Assembly (NCBI GenBank): GCA_910576335.1
Contig: CAJTIU010000002.1
Location: 237,482 to 301,481, forward strand
Source of the DNA: Lachnospiraceae bacterium
GTDB lineage: Bacteria; Bacillota; Clostridia; Lachnospirales; Lachnospiraceae
DNA: 64,000 bases
Direction: 5' to 3'
The number at the start of each line of letters is the position of its first letter. The first letter of the stretch is position 1. Under the pieces are notes generated by a model, which was given only the letters and a program-made list of their open reading frames with translations, ran no database searches and was not told where the DNA came from. The position numbers and the translations under genes were made by a program. Shown piece after piece: positions 47,199-56,487 of this stretch.

Positions 47199-49640
47199 CT
47201 ATTTGATTTTTATTGTGACAGATTTCTTTTTATTGCTTCCATCTGTAGCAGCAGCTGTTATCCTAACGGTCTTTCCTTTTCCTGCCCTGTATGTTTTTAC
47301 CTTTCCTTTGGTGTTTACTGAGGCATACTTCTTATTGCTGCTCGTCCATTTTATCTTTGTATTCGCTTTTTTTGTTGCCTGAACCTTTGCCTTCAGTTTC
47401 AGAGACCTGCCAGCCTTTACAGATTTCTTTCCTAAAATTTCAATCTTCTTTACAATGCCTTTCATAGAAGTAAGTTTCCAGGTTGCTTTCTGACCACTTC
47501 CATCCATTGCCGTTGCCGTAATCGTCACAGACTTTCCTCCGGATTTTTTCTGCATGGTAACGACACCTGACGAGGTTACTTTTGCAACCTTTTTATTACT
47601 GGATTTCCACTCTATTTTTTTATTCGATGCATCGGACGGAGTAACTTTCACTGACAGCTTAATCTTCTTTCCTGCTGCAACTTTCTTAGAAACTCCAGAT
47701 ATTTTAATTTTCGAAACCTTTTTCTCCGTCTTTGCAGAATCCGGTTCTCCTGCTTTCCATGTTATCTTTCCACCATAATCCTTAAGCACAGACTTAGTCC
47801 ATGTCTTATTATTCGACGGGTAATATGCTGTAGCTGTTACATCCTTAAACACTCCGTAATAATCACTAGGTTCAAAGGACGGTGCATTCCCTTTAAACCA
47901 AATCGTCTCTAAAGCATCACAGTATGCAAAAGCCCACCGGGAAATCTCTGTTACGCTTCCTGGTATCACTATCCTTTTAAGGCTGGAGCAGGAAAAGAAT
48001 GCATTGTCGGAAATATATTTAAGGCTATCTGGTAATGCTATATCTAACAGTCCGCTGCACCCCTGGAATGTATCTTTGTAAATAGTCGTTATGCCATTGG
48101 GAATGGTTATCCCAGCCAGTGAACTGCAATTTTCAAATGCCGCTGTCCCTATCCCTTTCACACTGTTTGGAATCGTTATTTCTTTCAATAATACACACTC
48201 TTCAAATGCCCTGTTCCATATTTTTGTCACTGTATTTGAAATGATGAATGCATTACCGCTCTTTTTACTTGGATATTTTATTAACTGGGTTTTATTCTTG
48301 TCATATAAGATCCCGTCTTCCGATGCATAAAATTCATTACCAGGTTCGACATTAAAAGCCTGCATACTGCTACACCCTTCAAATACCCCTTCTCCAAATA
48401 ATTCAACCGCTTCAATCTCAGTTACACTTTTAGGAATGGTGATATTTGTCAGGCTAGTGCAATTTTCGAATGTTCCTCTTTGAATCTTCGTAATAAGGCT
48501 AGGAATAACTACACTTTTCAAACTATTGCATTCCTGAAATGCATTCTCTCCAAGATATGTAAGGGAATCTGGCAGTTTTATATCTGTTAGGCTTGTACAC
48601 CATGCAAAAGAGTCGCTTCCAAGAGATGTAATAGAATCCGGCAAATCCACATTCATCAAGCTACTGCATCCATAAAACAGCTCCTTTGGTATACATTCTA
48701 CAGCGTGTGGGATTTTAATATTTGTCAAACCAGTACACTCCCAAAAAGCAGCCCAATTAATTTCGGTAACACTGTCCGGAATCACGATCTCCTTTAAGTT
48801 ACTGCTGTGTTCAAATGCATAATGGCTAATCGCCTCTACTCCAACTGGAATATTATATGAAGTATCTGATTTTCTACATGGATACTTTATCAGAGTCTTC
48901 TTTTCTTTGTCGTATAGCACCCCATTCTCTGAAGTCAGAATCTCATTTTCAGGAGCTACATTAATGGACAATAAATTTTTACTAACATCAAATACACCTA
49001 TGCCAAAACTCGTTACACTAGCAGGAATATCCAATGTTTCCAAAATTGTTCCGCCAAAGGCAAAATCACCTATTTCTACGACACTGTCTGGAATCTCAGC
49101 CTCTGTCAAACCTTTACATTCACAAAACGCCCGGTCACTAATACTTGTTACCCCTTCTTTAATCACAACTTTTTTTATTGCTTCAATAATTTCTTTGCTT
49201 CTCCATGCATCAAGCTCATCATAGTCGAAATTATCCATCTCTCCTTCACCGGAAATTGTAAGTGTCATCTGGTCATCCAAAACCCATTTCAAATTGTAGC
49301 CCCAGGTTCCAGACATTCCTTCCAGGCTATCCTGGCTTCTCTCATTGTTCGAACTGTACTTTTCACTTTGATGTGATAAATTCTCCTCATAACCACTTTC
49401 GTCCTTCATCAAAGACCTTTGTTCTTGCCCATATGATTCGCCCTCATTTGAATCTATAGCTCCTTCACCCCCTGTCTCCTCTGCTCCATTATATATACCC
49501 AGCATAGTATCCTCATGTCCATCAGCTAACGCTTCTTCCTGTTCAATTGGCTGCTCTTCTGCTGCTGCCAAAGACTGACATGTTACACATGTCAGTGCTA
49601 TAACAATGATTGTGAACATCGTCTTTTTAAAATTCTTCAT
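47199..49640 (-). CDS. Secreted BspA-like LRR / Ig-like protein
   Basis: 813 aa. The signal peptide ends near SLAAAEE, followed by an acidic/Ser-rich linker and the common BspA lead-in GTWGYNLKWVLDDQMTLTIS. About 15 LRR_5 repeats (about 150-610) alternate between IPDSV and IPNSV type turns, with two embedded copies of a module containing ENGVLYDK or EDGILYDK and LIKYP. Two Big2-like domains close the protein (about 640-813), with no LRR or FN3 cap. Likely a surface adhesin or binding protein. It is the first gene of a possible 15-kb transcription unit down to 34544. GAAAGGAAGAG precedes the ATG. Confidence 0.9.
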   Translation of the reverse strand: MKNFKKTMFTIIVIALTCVTCQSLAAAEEQPIEQEEALADGHEDTMLGIYNGAEETGGEGAIDSNEGESYGQEQRSLMKDESGYEENLSHQSEKYSSNNERSQDSLEGMSGTWGYNLKWVLDDQMTLTISGEGEMDNFDYDELDAWRSKEIIEAIKKVVIKEGVTSISDRAFCECKGLTEAEIPDSVVEIGDFAFGGTILETLDIPASVTSFGIGVFDVSKNLLSINVAPENEILTSENGVLYDKEKKTLIKYPCRKSDTSYNIPVGVEAISHYAFEHSSNLKEIVIPDSVTEINWAAFWECTGLTNIKIPHAVECIPKELFYGCSSLMNVDLPDSITSLGSDSFAWCTSLTDIKLPDSLTYLGENAFQECNSLKSVVIPSLITKIQRGTFENCTSLTNITIPKSVTEIEAVELFGEGVFEGCSSMQAFNVEPGNEFYASEDGILYDKNKTQLIKYPSKKSGNAFIISNTVTKIWNRAFEECVLLKEITIPNSVKGIGTAAFENCSSLAGITIPNGITTIYKDTFQGCSGLLDIALPDSLKYISDNAFFSCSSLKRIVIPGSVTEISRWAFAYCDALETIWFKGNAPSFEPSDYYGVFKDVTATAYYPSNNKTWTKSVLKDYGGKITWKAGEPDSAKTEKKVSKIKISGVSKKVAAGKKIKLSVKVTPSDASNKKIEWKSSNKKVAKVTSSGVVTMQKKSGGKSVTITATAMDGSGQKATWKLTSMKGIVKKIEILGKKSVKAGRSLKLKAKVQATKKANTKIKWTSSNKKYASVNTKGKVKTYRAGKGKTVRITAAATDGSNKKKSVTIKIK

Positions 49641-49927
49641 ATCATTCTCTTCCTTTCTTCGAGTATTCTACACAAAAAATACAGCATATTTTTCCAAAAA
49701 TCCACCCCTCATACAAAACTCGACGCTGAAATGTCGTTTTTGACATATACCTCGTTGCAAACGATACACAGAGTTATAGCTTTCCGCGCACCAGGCATAA
49801 AGCTCCTCAGACTACTCTGCCACCACTGCAATGGCAACAGCAGTCAATATAAATCACCTAAAGGTTACCGCGGACAGGAACCAAAGATTTCATCTTGCAG
49901 ATTATTGCAGACTCTATCTTCTCTCCC

Positions 49928-50083
49928 TCAGTATATTCTGTCACACTGTTTCTTCTTTGTCTTCTTTTCCACATCCTGCGCAAAAATCAATGCCTGTTGT
50001 ATCGCGACGACATACCTTTGATTTGGTTCCGTCAATTTTTTGAACTTCGCCGTAAATTCTTTGATTTCTCTCTCTTCATTCAT
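49928..50083 (-). CDS. Small 51-aa protein divergent from the XRE regulator
   Basis: An ORF beginning MNEEREIKEFTAKFKKL, with GGAGG 7 nt before the ATG, encodes 51 residues with a central amphipathic helix (RYVVAIQQALIFAQ) and a Lys-rich tail. Short proteins of this form are often found next to XRE-type regulators in Lachnospiraceae (recollection, not searched). It is divergent from the regulator at 50224 across a shared operator-like region. Function unknown; a partner or antirepressor role is speculation. Confidence 0.65.
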   Translation of the reverse strand: MNEEREIKEFTAKFKKLTEPNQRYVVAIQQALIFAQDVEKKTKKKQCDRIY

Positions 50084-50104
50084 ATAACTATACCTCCTAT
50101 TCAC

Positions 50105-50138
50105 TTTTTATATGAGCATTGTATCATTTTTATATGAG
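50105..50138. promoter_or_regulatory. Putative XRE operator (two direct TTTTTATATGAG sites)
   Basis: TTTTTATATGAG occurs at 50105-50116 and again at 50127-50138, 22 bp (two helical turns) apart, between the divergent 51-aa ORF and the XRE gene. A third partial match, AATGTGAGTA, lies at 50173. The spacing suggests a dimeric regulator binding on one DNA face. Confidence 0.55.
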
Positions 50139-50168
50139 TATATCAAGCTATATTTCATACAATCTTAC

Positions 50169-50197
50169 TTGTAATGTGAGTATCCTTATGATATTAT
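50169..50197 (+). promoter_or_regulatory. Promoter of the XRE regulator gene
   Basis: TTGTAA at 50169-50174, a 17-nt spacer and TATTAT at 50192-50197, 26 bp before the ATG. GGAAGGGAGG serves as the ribosome site. Confidence 0.6.
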
Positions 50198-50223
50198 AAA
50201 GCATATGGAAGGGAGGCTTTTTC

Positions 50224-50580
50224 ATGTCAATCAACCAACGAGTTAAACAAGTACGCCAGACACTGAATCTGTCCCAGGCCAAATTTGCAAAAGCATTATC
50301 CATGTCAAACGGATATATTGCAGGCATTGAACTGGGACATAATAATGTGAATGACCGGATTGTCAAGCTTATCTGCTTCACTTTCAATGTGAGAGAAGCA
50401 TGGCTAAGAACCGGTGAAGGCACTATATTCGAAAACGAACCGGACCGGTTTACAGAACTGGCATCTGCCACATTCAGAGAATTAAAACCCGTATATCAGG
50501 AATATATCCTAAAACAGATGGATCAGCTCTTAATCATACAGAATGAGGAAAAAAAGCAGAACGAACACGAGGACATATAA
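50224..50580 (+). CDS. XRE-family transcriptional regulator
   Basis: 118 aa. An N-terminal HTH_3 domain (about 5-62) reads RVKQVRQTLNLSQAKFAKAL with recognition helix MSNGYIAGIE. The segment NVREAWLRTGEGTIF is common in phage- and plasmid-type XRE repressors. The C terminus is a charged helix, perhaps for dimerisation. It is divergent from the 51-aa ORF and probably regulates itself and that gene through the repeated sites between them. Confidence 0.9.
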   Translation: MSINQRVKQVRQTLNLSQAKFAKALSMSNGYIAGIELGHNNVNDRIVKLICFTFNVREAWLRTGEGTIFENEPDRFTELASATFRELKPVYQEYILKQMDQLLIIQNEEKKQNEHEDI

Positions 50581-50654
50581 CTGCCGTCAGACTCTGCTCT
50601 GCCATATACTTAATCCACTACAGCAAATATGCGATAATCATCAGGAGGTTTATT

Positions 50655-51191
50655 GTGCACAAGTTAAGCATTCATCAGCTTGGACCAATTGAAGACTGCG
50701 ATTTGGAATGTTCTCATTTTATGACTTTTGCAGGATTTCAGGCTTCTGGAAAAAGCACGGTTGCGAAAGCAATCTATTATTTCAGAACAATAAAAGAAGA
50801 TATATTGAAGCTTGCAAAATCGCAGGCAATGGATATGGAAACTATAAAAGAAGCAGGAGCATACTATATTGGAAAGAAATTCGAACTGGAAAAAAGCCTG
50901 GAAAATCATTTAAGGGAAAAATTTTTGAGAACATTCGGTTCACCATGGGGAATGTCCAGTGAGATGTGTATGGAATATCACTTCACCAATACCTGCTATG
51001 TAAAGATTTCACTAAAAAATGATACAAAATATACTGCCCCTAATTATATACGGATCACATTTAGCCGTGATTTAGAAAACTTTTTGCGGGATAAAGACAA
51101 CTCCTTATCCACAACTCCATTAGGAATACCAAAAGAAGAAACAGAAAAATTCCAATTTGACTGTCCCCAAACAAACATAACAGCAAACTGA
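50655..51191 (+). CDS. Truncated AAA/SMC-type ATPase (N-terminal part only)
   Basis: 178 aa from a GTG start with AGGAGG 7 nt upstream. The N terminus has the RecF/OLD-like look: HKLSIHQLGPIEDCDLE followed by Walker A GFQASGKST (residues 27-35). After about 170 residues the frame stops (ending TNITAN), with no signature motif, Walker B or switch His. Relatives of this ATPase type are 400-600 aa, so this looks like a 5' remnant. It follows the XRE regulator on the same strand. It may have been part of a mobile or defence unit. Confidence 0.6.
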   Translation: MHKLSIHQLGPIEDCDLECSHFMTFAGFQASGKSTVAKAIYYFRTIKEDILKLAKSQAMDMETIKEAGAYYIGKKFELEKSLENHLREKFLRTFGSPWGMSSEMCMEYHFTNTCYVKISLKNDTKYTAPNYIRITFSRDLENFLRDKDNSLSTTPLGIPKEETEKFQFDCPQTNITAN

Positions 51192-51243
51192 CAATCATAA
51201 CTATCAGTTAATAAAAATTGCACATTGCTTAACTATGCCTCCA

Positions 51244-51272
51244 TTGTAGAAAACTCCTCCCTGTACTATACT
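51244..51272 (+). promoter_or_regulatory. Promoter of the XRE-TPR regulator gene
   Basis: TTGTAG at 51244-51249, a 17-nt spacer and TATACT at 51267-51272. The 110-nt leader includes short inverted segments near tgatagtacatcata that could be an operator. Confidence 0.5.
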
Positions 51273-51384
51273 ATTCCTATAAGTCAATGATAGTACATCA
51301 TACACTGTGACGCCGTTGGTGCACGAACGAAACTGCGGACATATTGATCCCTTTCGCATTCACAAACAAGAGGAGGACTATACT

Positions 51385-52443
51385 ATGGAAATGAAGATAG
51401 GTGCAAAGCTTACAGAACTTCGCAGGGCAAAGAGACTGACCCAGAACCAGCTTGCGGACATGCTTGGCATATCCGCCCCGGCGGTCAGCAAATGGGAAAC
51501 TGACAGCTCCTACCCTGACATTACGCTGCTCTGCCCTCTGGCCAGGGCATTAGATACCAGTGTGGATACTCTGCTGCAATTCGAAGAAACGCTCTCCAAT
51601 GAAGAAATCGTGGAAAAGATGAATTCTCTAATCGAAGCAGCCATGAAAGAAGGCTATGAAACTGGAGAAAGCATGCTGTCCGGGCTTCTGCACGAATATC
51701 CGAATTCCTGCGCCTTAAAATTCAATGCTGCCATTGCCTATGACACCTTCCGCATGTTCTTTCCAACAGCCGGAGAAGAGCAGCAAAAGAGATGGACAGA
51801 CCGGAAAAAGCAGCTTCTCACAGAGCTTCGCGCCTCCGGCACGTCCGCTTACCGGCAGCAGGCTGCCCTAAACCTTGCAGGCATGGCGATTCAGGCCGGA
51901 GAACTGGAAAAAGGCGAGCAGCTTTTAAAGGAATTACCGGAGCACTCTGTAGACCCAACCCTTACCTGGTTCCAGCTCTATACAAAACAGGGCAAGCCAG
52001 AAGAAGCGCTGAAGCTCACGCAGAAACGATTATATACTCTGGTCCGTCAGGCAGCATTCTGTCTGACCTCCATGATGGGTCCTGAGATTACGGATAACCC
52101 GGAACACGCCTTAAAAATATGTGAAGTTTATAAATCCCTGGATCTGCTGTTCGGATTAGGCGGTATGTATGAAGGGATGTTTCTGGATATCTATCTGCGG
52201 ATGGGGCGCTTGGATGATGCCGCCGACAGCTTTGTCCGTTATGTAGATGCCATAACCGGAGAGGCTGTCCTGCCTAAATCTGAGCTTTTCTCTCCGGGGC
52301 TTGATATAAAAGAACACCAGCCGGCGACCACAAAGGAAATACAGAAAATGCTGTTAACGGGTCTTGAAGATGAGAGCTTTAAACCACTGCTTGCAGATCC
52401 ACGCTGTATGGATGCAATTAAAAAGCTCAAAGAAGGTATATAA
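51385..52443 (+). CDS. XRE-family regulator with C-terminal TPR-like region
   Basis: 352 aa. HTH_3 occupies residues 4-60 (LTQNQLADMLGISAPAVSKWE). The remaining about 290 residues are helical with TPR-like spacing (AALNLAGMAIQAGELEKGEQLL; WFQLYTKQGKPEEALKLTQK), probably sensing a ligand or peptide. ATG 51385 has GAGGAGG about 8 nt upstream; the longer frame from 51307 lacks this. No obvious target operon is adjacent, so the regulon is unknown. Confidence 0.9.
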   Translation: MEMKIGAKLTELRRAKRLTQNQLADMLGISAPAVSKWETDSSYPDITLLCPLARALDTSVDTLLQFEETLSNEEIVEKMNSLIEAAMKEGYETGESMLSGLLHEYPNSCALKFNAAIAYDTFRMFFPTAGEEQQKRWTDRKKQLLTELRASGTSAYRQQAALNLAGMAIQAGELEKGEQLLKELPEHSVDPTLTWFQLYTKQGKPEEALKLTQKRLYTLVRQAAFCLTSMMGPEITDNPEHALKICEVYKSLDLLFGLGGMYEGMFLDIYLRMGRLDDAADSFVRYVDAITGEAVLPKSELFSPGLDIKEHQPATTKEIQKMLLTGLEDESFKPLLADPRCMDAIKKLKEGI

Positions 52444-52537
52444 AATTCTCTTTACGTTAGCCCATCTGATCGTTAGAATAAAAATACCAGTTAAACAGAG
52501 TTATTTACAGAAAGAAGAAACACCTTTTTATTTAATA

Positions 52538-52590
52538 CAAAAGATACGGCATTACTCTCTCCTGCCCAGAGCAATACCGTATCTTTTATT
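52538..52590. terminator. Bidirectional terminator between convergent genes
   Basis: AAAAGATACGG(C/T)ATT pairs with AATACCGTATCTTTT, extended by CTCT/GAGC pairing. T runs occur on both strands. It separates the XRE-TPR gene from the surface-protein remnant. Confidence 0.7.
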
Positions 52591-52646
52591 ATGATGCAGC
52601 TATTCAATTAGCTTCATACCTGCATATCATTTTCAGACAACAGCCT

Positions 52647-53146
52647 TTATTTTGTAGTTACCTTCTTCGCTTTTGACCAGGAAGAATACATTTTTTTCGA
52701 TTTTCCGTTTATCTTTACCTTCTTATAAGTACGGATTCTCACATAATATGTCTTCTTCGCCTTCAGTCCGGTAATACTCTTTGATTTTGCTGTCTTCTTT
52801 GCCACTGCTTTGATCTTTGAAGCCTTTTTGGTAAACTTCTTATTTGTAGAATACTGAATCTCATAGCCGTTGGTCTGTGTGGACTGCTTTTTCCATGTAG
52901 CCTTGAAGCCCTTCACGGAACCCTTCAGCTTCGAAATGCCGGTGCCCTTTGGAAGAATATCAAAGGTCTTTGTCAGCGTCCCCTTATAATTTCCTTTCAG
53001 GGTAACTGTTACAGAAGCTCTTCCTACATTTTTATTATTCTTGTAGGTTACACTATAGCTGTCCTTCGGAATCACTGTTCCCTTGGAATCTTTTACTGTA
53101 ACGGATGGTTTTCTTGCCTTTTTGTTGTATACATATTTGCTGGTTT
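52647..53146 (-). pseudogene. 3' remnant of a secreted surface-protein gene (YDG + FN3 cap)
   Basis: The frame encodes only the last about 165 residues of a protein like the M23 and CHAP giants: KYVYNKKARKPSVTVKDSKG, then a YDG-type repeat, then an FN3 cap with VRIRTYKK and a basic tail. Going upstream the frame meets a TAA at about 53146, with no signal peptide, ribosome site or start (the nearest is an unsupported GTG at 53075). The rest of the gene is gone, and the etfA 3' end follows within about 50 bp. This looks like a deletion scar. Confidence 0.75.
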
Positions 53147-53198
53147 ATCCAGACCGCCTAAAGTCAGATGCTATTTCAAAAACCGACAGAACTGTTTG

Positions 53199-54182
53199 TT
53201 ACAGTGCTAGATATTCCGTCAGCACATCCTTCAGATCTGCTGCCATACCATAATCAGCCACACCATAAATCGCAGCCTCTTCATCTGTATTCACCGCTAC
53301 AAAGAGCTTTGTATCCTTAATTCCCTCTGTATGCTGGATTGCTCCGGACACACCAAAGGAGATACAGATCTTCGGACGGATGGTAAGTCCTGTCTGCCCG
53401 ATCTGATGATTGAACGGGATCATCTCAGAATCCACCATCGGTCTTGTTCCGCCGATGGCGCCGCCTACCTTCTCCGCAAACTTCTCAAGCAGTGAGAAAT
53501 TGTCATCCTCAAGGACACCTCTTCCGCCGACAACAACCACCTCGGCACTTAAGATGCTTCCGGTTTCAGCCTCTGCCACAACCTCTTCGATAACCTCAAT
53601 CTTGGAATCGCCGACCTTAATATCCTCAAAGTATTCCACCTTAGTCTGTCCGCCTGCTGCTTCCTCCTGTGCGGTATAGACACCTGGTCTTACAGTCATC
53701 ATCTGCGGATAGAATCCGTCTCTGGTAATAATCGTTACAAAGACATTCTCGCCGTAGGACGGCTTATTCTGTTTGATATAGTAAGATCCGTCTTCCTTTG
53801 TTCCAACCAGAACCTCTGTACAGTCTGCAGTCATGCCACAGCCCAGCTTCATCGCAACTCTGGAAAAGATGGAACGTCCCTCCGGAGTCGCCGGAATCAG
53901 AACACTTGAAGGATCAATCTTCTTAAGCATCTCTGCAATTGCCTGGCTTACAGCATCATCCTGCTGTGAGCAGTCACGTCCTGCCTTTACCGCATAGATC
54001 TCTTCTACCCCAAGCTTGTCAAGCTCAGCCACAATACCTTCTGTCTCCTCTGCCAGCACGATTGCCTGAACCTTCTCGCCTGTTGTCTTCTGGATCTCCT
54101 TTGCGGCTGAAACCAGTTCTGCAGCTACCGGCTCTAATTTACCCTTATAACTTTCTGCATAAACACAAATTCCATTAGCCAT
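53199..54182 (-). CDS. etfA: Electron transfer flavoprotein alpha subunit
   Basis: 327 aa. The N-terminal ETF domain is followed by the C-terminal FAD-binding domain, with GGRGVLEDDNF, GGTRPMVDSEMIPFNHQIGQTG and CISFGVSGAIQH, the classic EtfA FAD signature. It carries electrons from an acyl- or amine-type dehydrogenase to a membrane or soluble acceptor. It starts 5 bp after etfB; ATG 54182 is chosen because of AAAGGA just upstream and the MANGICVYAE N terminus. It is the last gene of the catabolic cluster running from 57723. Confidence 0.95.
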   Translation of the reverse strand: MANGICVYAESYKGKLEPVAAELVSAAKEIQKTTGEKVQAIVLAEETEGIVAELDKLGVEEIYAVKAGRDCSQQDDAVSQAIAEMLKKIDPSSVLIPATPEGRSIFSRVAMKLGCGMTADCTEVLVGTKEDGSYYIKQNKPSYGENVFVTIITRDGFYPQMMTVRPGVYTAQEEAAGGQTKVEYFEDIKVGDSKIEVIEEVVAEAETGSILSAEVVVVGGRGVLEDDNFSLLEKFAEKVGGAIGGTRPMVDSEMIPFNHQIGQTGLTIRPKICISFGVSGAIQHTEGIKDTKLFVAVNTDEEAAIYGVADYGMAADLKDVLTEYLAL

Positions 54183-54186
54183 TGAT

Positions 54187-54978
54187 CTACTTTCCTTTCT
54201 CCTCTTCAATCAAGTCATACAGCTTCTTTGCAAGCTCTGCCGGTGTTCCCTCAAGCATCTGAGCCTTTCTTCCCGCCTTTGGTGAGAAGGAATCTACAAC
54301 TGTTGTCGGTGAACCTCCGATGCCTACTTCATCAAGCGGAAGTCCAAGATCCGCATTCGTATAGGTTACAAGCGGCTTTGACTTTGCTGCACGCTTTGAA
54401 CGAAGAGTTGCAAGACGCGGCTCGTTGCAGCCAAAATTAAAGGATATCATAGCCGGAAGGGCACATCTGATACTTAATTTCTTATCGTGGAACTTCTTCA
54501 CTGCCACAATCTTATCACCATCGGCTGCATCATATTTTACTCCTGCTGCTTCTACAACATGAGGAATATCAAGACATTCTGCAACCATGGCTCCAACCTG
54601 GCCGGTCGCGCCGTCTGCAGACAGTGCTCCGCCTACAAGAAGGTCAAACTCGCCATATTTCTTAATTGCTGCTGCCAGTACCTTAGCCGTTGCAACCGTA
54701 TCTCCTCCTGCAACAGCCCGGTCTGTAATCAGACAGGATTCATCGCATCCAAGAGCCATTGCATCCCTGAGAGCCTTCTCTGCATCCGGTGGTCCCATTG
54801 TAAATACAACAACTTTTCCTTCTGTCTGCTCCTTAAGAAGCATAGCTTCTTCAATTGCGTTCAGGTCAGCCGGGTTAATCATACCCTCCGAGCTCGCACG
54901 CACGAGTGCATGTGTCTCCGGATCTACCGTTACATCATTTGAAACCGGAACCTGTTTAATAAGAACTGCTATATTCAT
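54187..54978 (-). CDS. etfB: Electron transfer flavoprotein beta subunit
   Basis: 263 aa. The N terminus MNIAVLIKQVPVSNDVTVDP and the segment LRDAMALGCDESCLITD are typical of EtfB. The signature VKKFHDKKLSIRCALPAMISF lies in the middle. It pairs with EtfA to form the FAD/AMP-binding heterodimer. The gene is separated from the FAD oxidoreductase upstream by 240 bp holding a family A repeat copy and a GGCCTGC hairpin. Confidence 0.95.
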   Translation of the reverse strand: MNIAVLIKQVPVSNDVTVDPETHALVRASSEGMINPADLNAIEEAMLLKEQTEGKVVVFTMGPPDAEKALRDAMALGCDESCLITDRAVAGGDTVATAKVLAAAIKKYGEFDLLVGGALSADGATGQVGAMVAECLDIPHVVEAAGVKYDAADGDKIVAVKKFHDKKLSIRCALPAMISFNFGCNEPRLATLRSKRAAKSKPLVTYTNADLGLPLDEVGIGGSPTTVVDSFSPKAGRKAQMLEGTPAELAKKLYDLIEEEKGK

Positions 54979-55105
54979 GGTTTCCTCCTAATCATTTTCT
55001 TATGGCCTGCATGGAAAGGCGCAGGCCTTCATGAGTCATGCTACTGCTCATACCAGACCTCTGCATCCACCACAAAGGCCTGGCATCCGTAAACAATCAT
55101 CAATT

Positions 55106-55192
55106 GTAACTGCATCATTTTCTTACGGTCTGTGCAGTAAATCCCCCTCTTAGCCAGGGGCAGACCCTGCACAAGACCTGCTGAGTAGTTAC
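55106..55192. repeat. Palindromic repeat element family A, short copy
   Basis: Shares with 8693-8850 the core cttacggtctgtgcagtaaa, the gggcagaccctgcac arm and the terminal ctgagtagttac, paired with gtaactgc at the left. The first internal hairpin is missing, as if deleted. It lies between the FAD oxidoreductase and etfB genes. Confidence 0.75.
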
Positions 55193-55218
55193 GAATCAAT
55201 TACATCTGTCTGTGCTTT

Positions 55219-56379
55219 CTACAGGAGACGCTTAAATGCCCAGTTCTCCAGAAGCGGTGTGCTCTCGCCGCGCATAATTAATTTCGCAAGGTCACGAGTT
55301 GCAGCAGGTGCCTCAATTACACCATTTCCACCAAATCCTGTGGAAAGCATATAGCCTTCAACCGGCGTCTCACCTAAGATCGGCCAGAAATCCTTTGGCT
55401 CTGCACGGTAGGATAACCAGGAGGATACAAGGCCGCTGTCTACGATTCCAGGAACCTTTGCCTCAAGCTGGTCAAGAAGGAAGTCGATGAAGTAATCATC
55501 TGTTCCGCCTGTTGCCGGTAATTTATCCGGATCCCACTGTCCTGCATGCATCGGATTGCTCAGATCCATGGAGAGATGAGACTTGCAGATAAAGATGTTA
55601 TCTCCTGCCCTCAGTCCGTAGAACTCAGGATATTTCAGCACCGGGAAGGTGTAGTCTAACTTCTTTCCCGGAGGGCATAAGAAGAAAGCTTCTGCCTTTG
55701 TATGCCAGATCGGCACATCAAGGCCTACCATCTCACCTGTGAACTTGCTCCATGGTCCTGTGCAGTCAACAACTACGTCAAACTCATATTCGGCACCATC
55801 GTCTGTCTTCAGACCCTTTACCTTATTATCTTCTACAACAACCTCTGTAACCTTAACGCCAGTCTTCACAACACCGCCGTTCTTTTGGAACTTCTTTGCA
55901 TAAGTGTTAGAAATCATGGTTCCGTCAAAATATCCGTCATCAGCCGTATAGCCCGCGCCCAGAATATTATCTGTGGAGATATCCGGAAGAATCTCTTTGA
56001 TGCGGTCTTTGTCTGTAATGTATTCTCCTGTATAGCCTGCTGCTTTTGCGAGTGCAATGCCAGTCTTAATAACCTTCTCAACTTCCTCATTCGTAGCAAC
56101 TACCAGTGTTCCGGTCTTATCAAATCCTGCTGAGCCCTTCTCTTCCTCTTCCATCTTCAGATAAGATTCGAAACCATAAAGTCTTACATCCCAGTATCTG
56201 TTCTTAAGAGAATCGTCAAACAGACAAACAGTACCTGCAGATTTTGCCGTGGAAGCTCCCCCGATTGTATCCTTCTCAAATACAATTACTTCAGCTTCGC
56301 CGTCATACAGGCTTAAATGATAGCCGAGTGCTGTTCCGGAGATACCTCCGCCGATGATACCGATTTTTTTCTTTGCCAT
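55219..56379 (-). CDS. FAD-dependent amino-acid/amine oxidoreductase (DAO/DadA-like)
   Basis: 386 aa. The N-terminal GxGxxG motif IIGGGISGTALGYHLS is followed by VFEKDTIGGASTAKSAG, and the C terminus has STGFGGNGVIEAPAATRDLA, giving the two halves of a DAO-family FAD site. Members oxidise D-amino acids, sarcosine, dimethylglycine or glycerol-3-phosphate. Upstream is an amidohydrolase and downstream is etfBA, so it probably donates electrons to Etf rather than to oxygen. ATG 56379 follows GGTAGG; the frame opens at 56415. The substrate is not deducible from the sequence. Confidence 0.85.
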   Translation of the reverse strand: MAKKKIGIIGGGISGTALGYHLSLYDGEAEVIVFEKDTIGGASTAKSAGTVCLFDDSLKNRYWDVRLYGFESYLKMEEEEKGSAGFDKTGTLVVATNEEVEKVIKTGIALAKAAGYTGEYITDKDRIKEILPDISTDNILGAGYTADDGYFDGTMISNTYAKKFQKNGGVVKTGVKVTEVVVEDNKVKGLKTDDGAEYEFDVVVDCTGPWSKFTGEMVGLDVPIWHTKAEAFFLCPPGKKLDYTFPVLKYPEFYGLRAGDNIFICKSHLSMDLSNPMHAGQWDPDKLPATGGTDDYFIDFLLDQLEAKVPGIVDSGLVSSWLSYRAEPKDFWPILGETPVEGYMLSTGFGGNGVIEAPAATRDLAKLIMRGESTPLLENWAFKRLL

Positions 56380-56487
56380 AGTGTTACCTACCTTTCTTTT
56401 TTTGTTTTTTATCACCCTTTTATCAGGTGATTTTTAACATGAACTTGTCATGTTATCTGCATATATAATCGTAACGGTCTGGTTTTT

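Noticed and set aside
49928-52443. Prophage
   Set aside because: There are XRE regulators but no integrase, structural, lysis or packaging genes.
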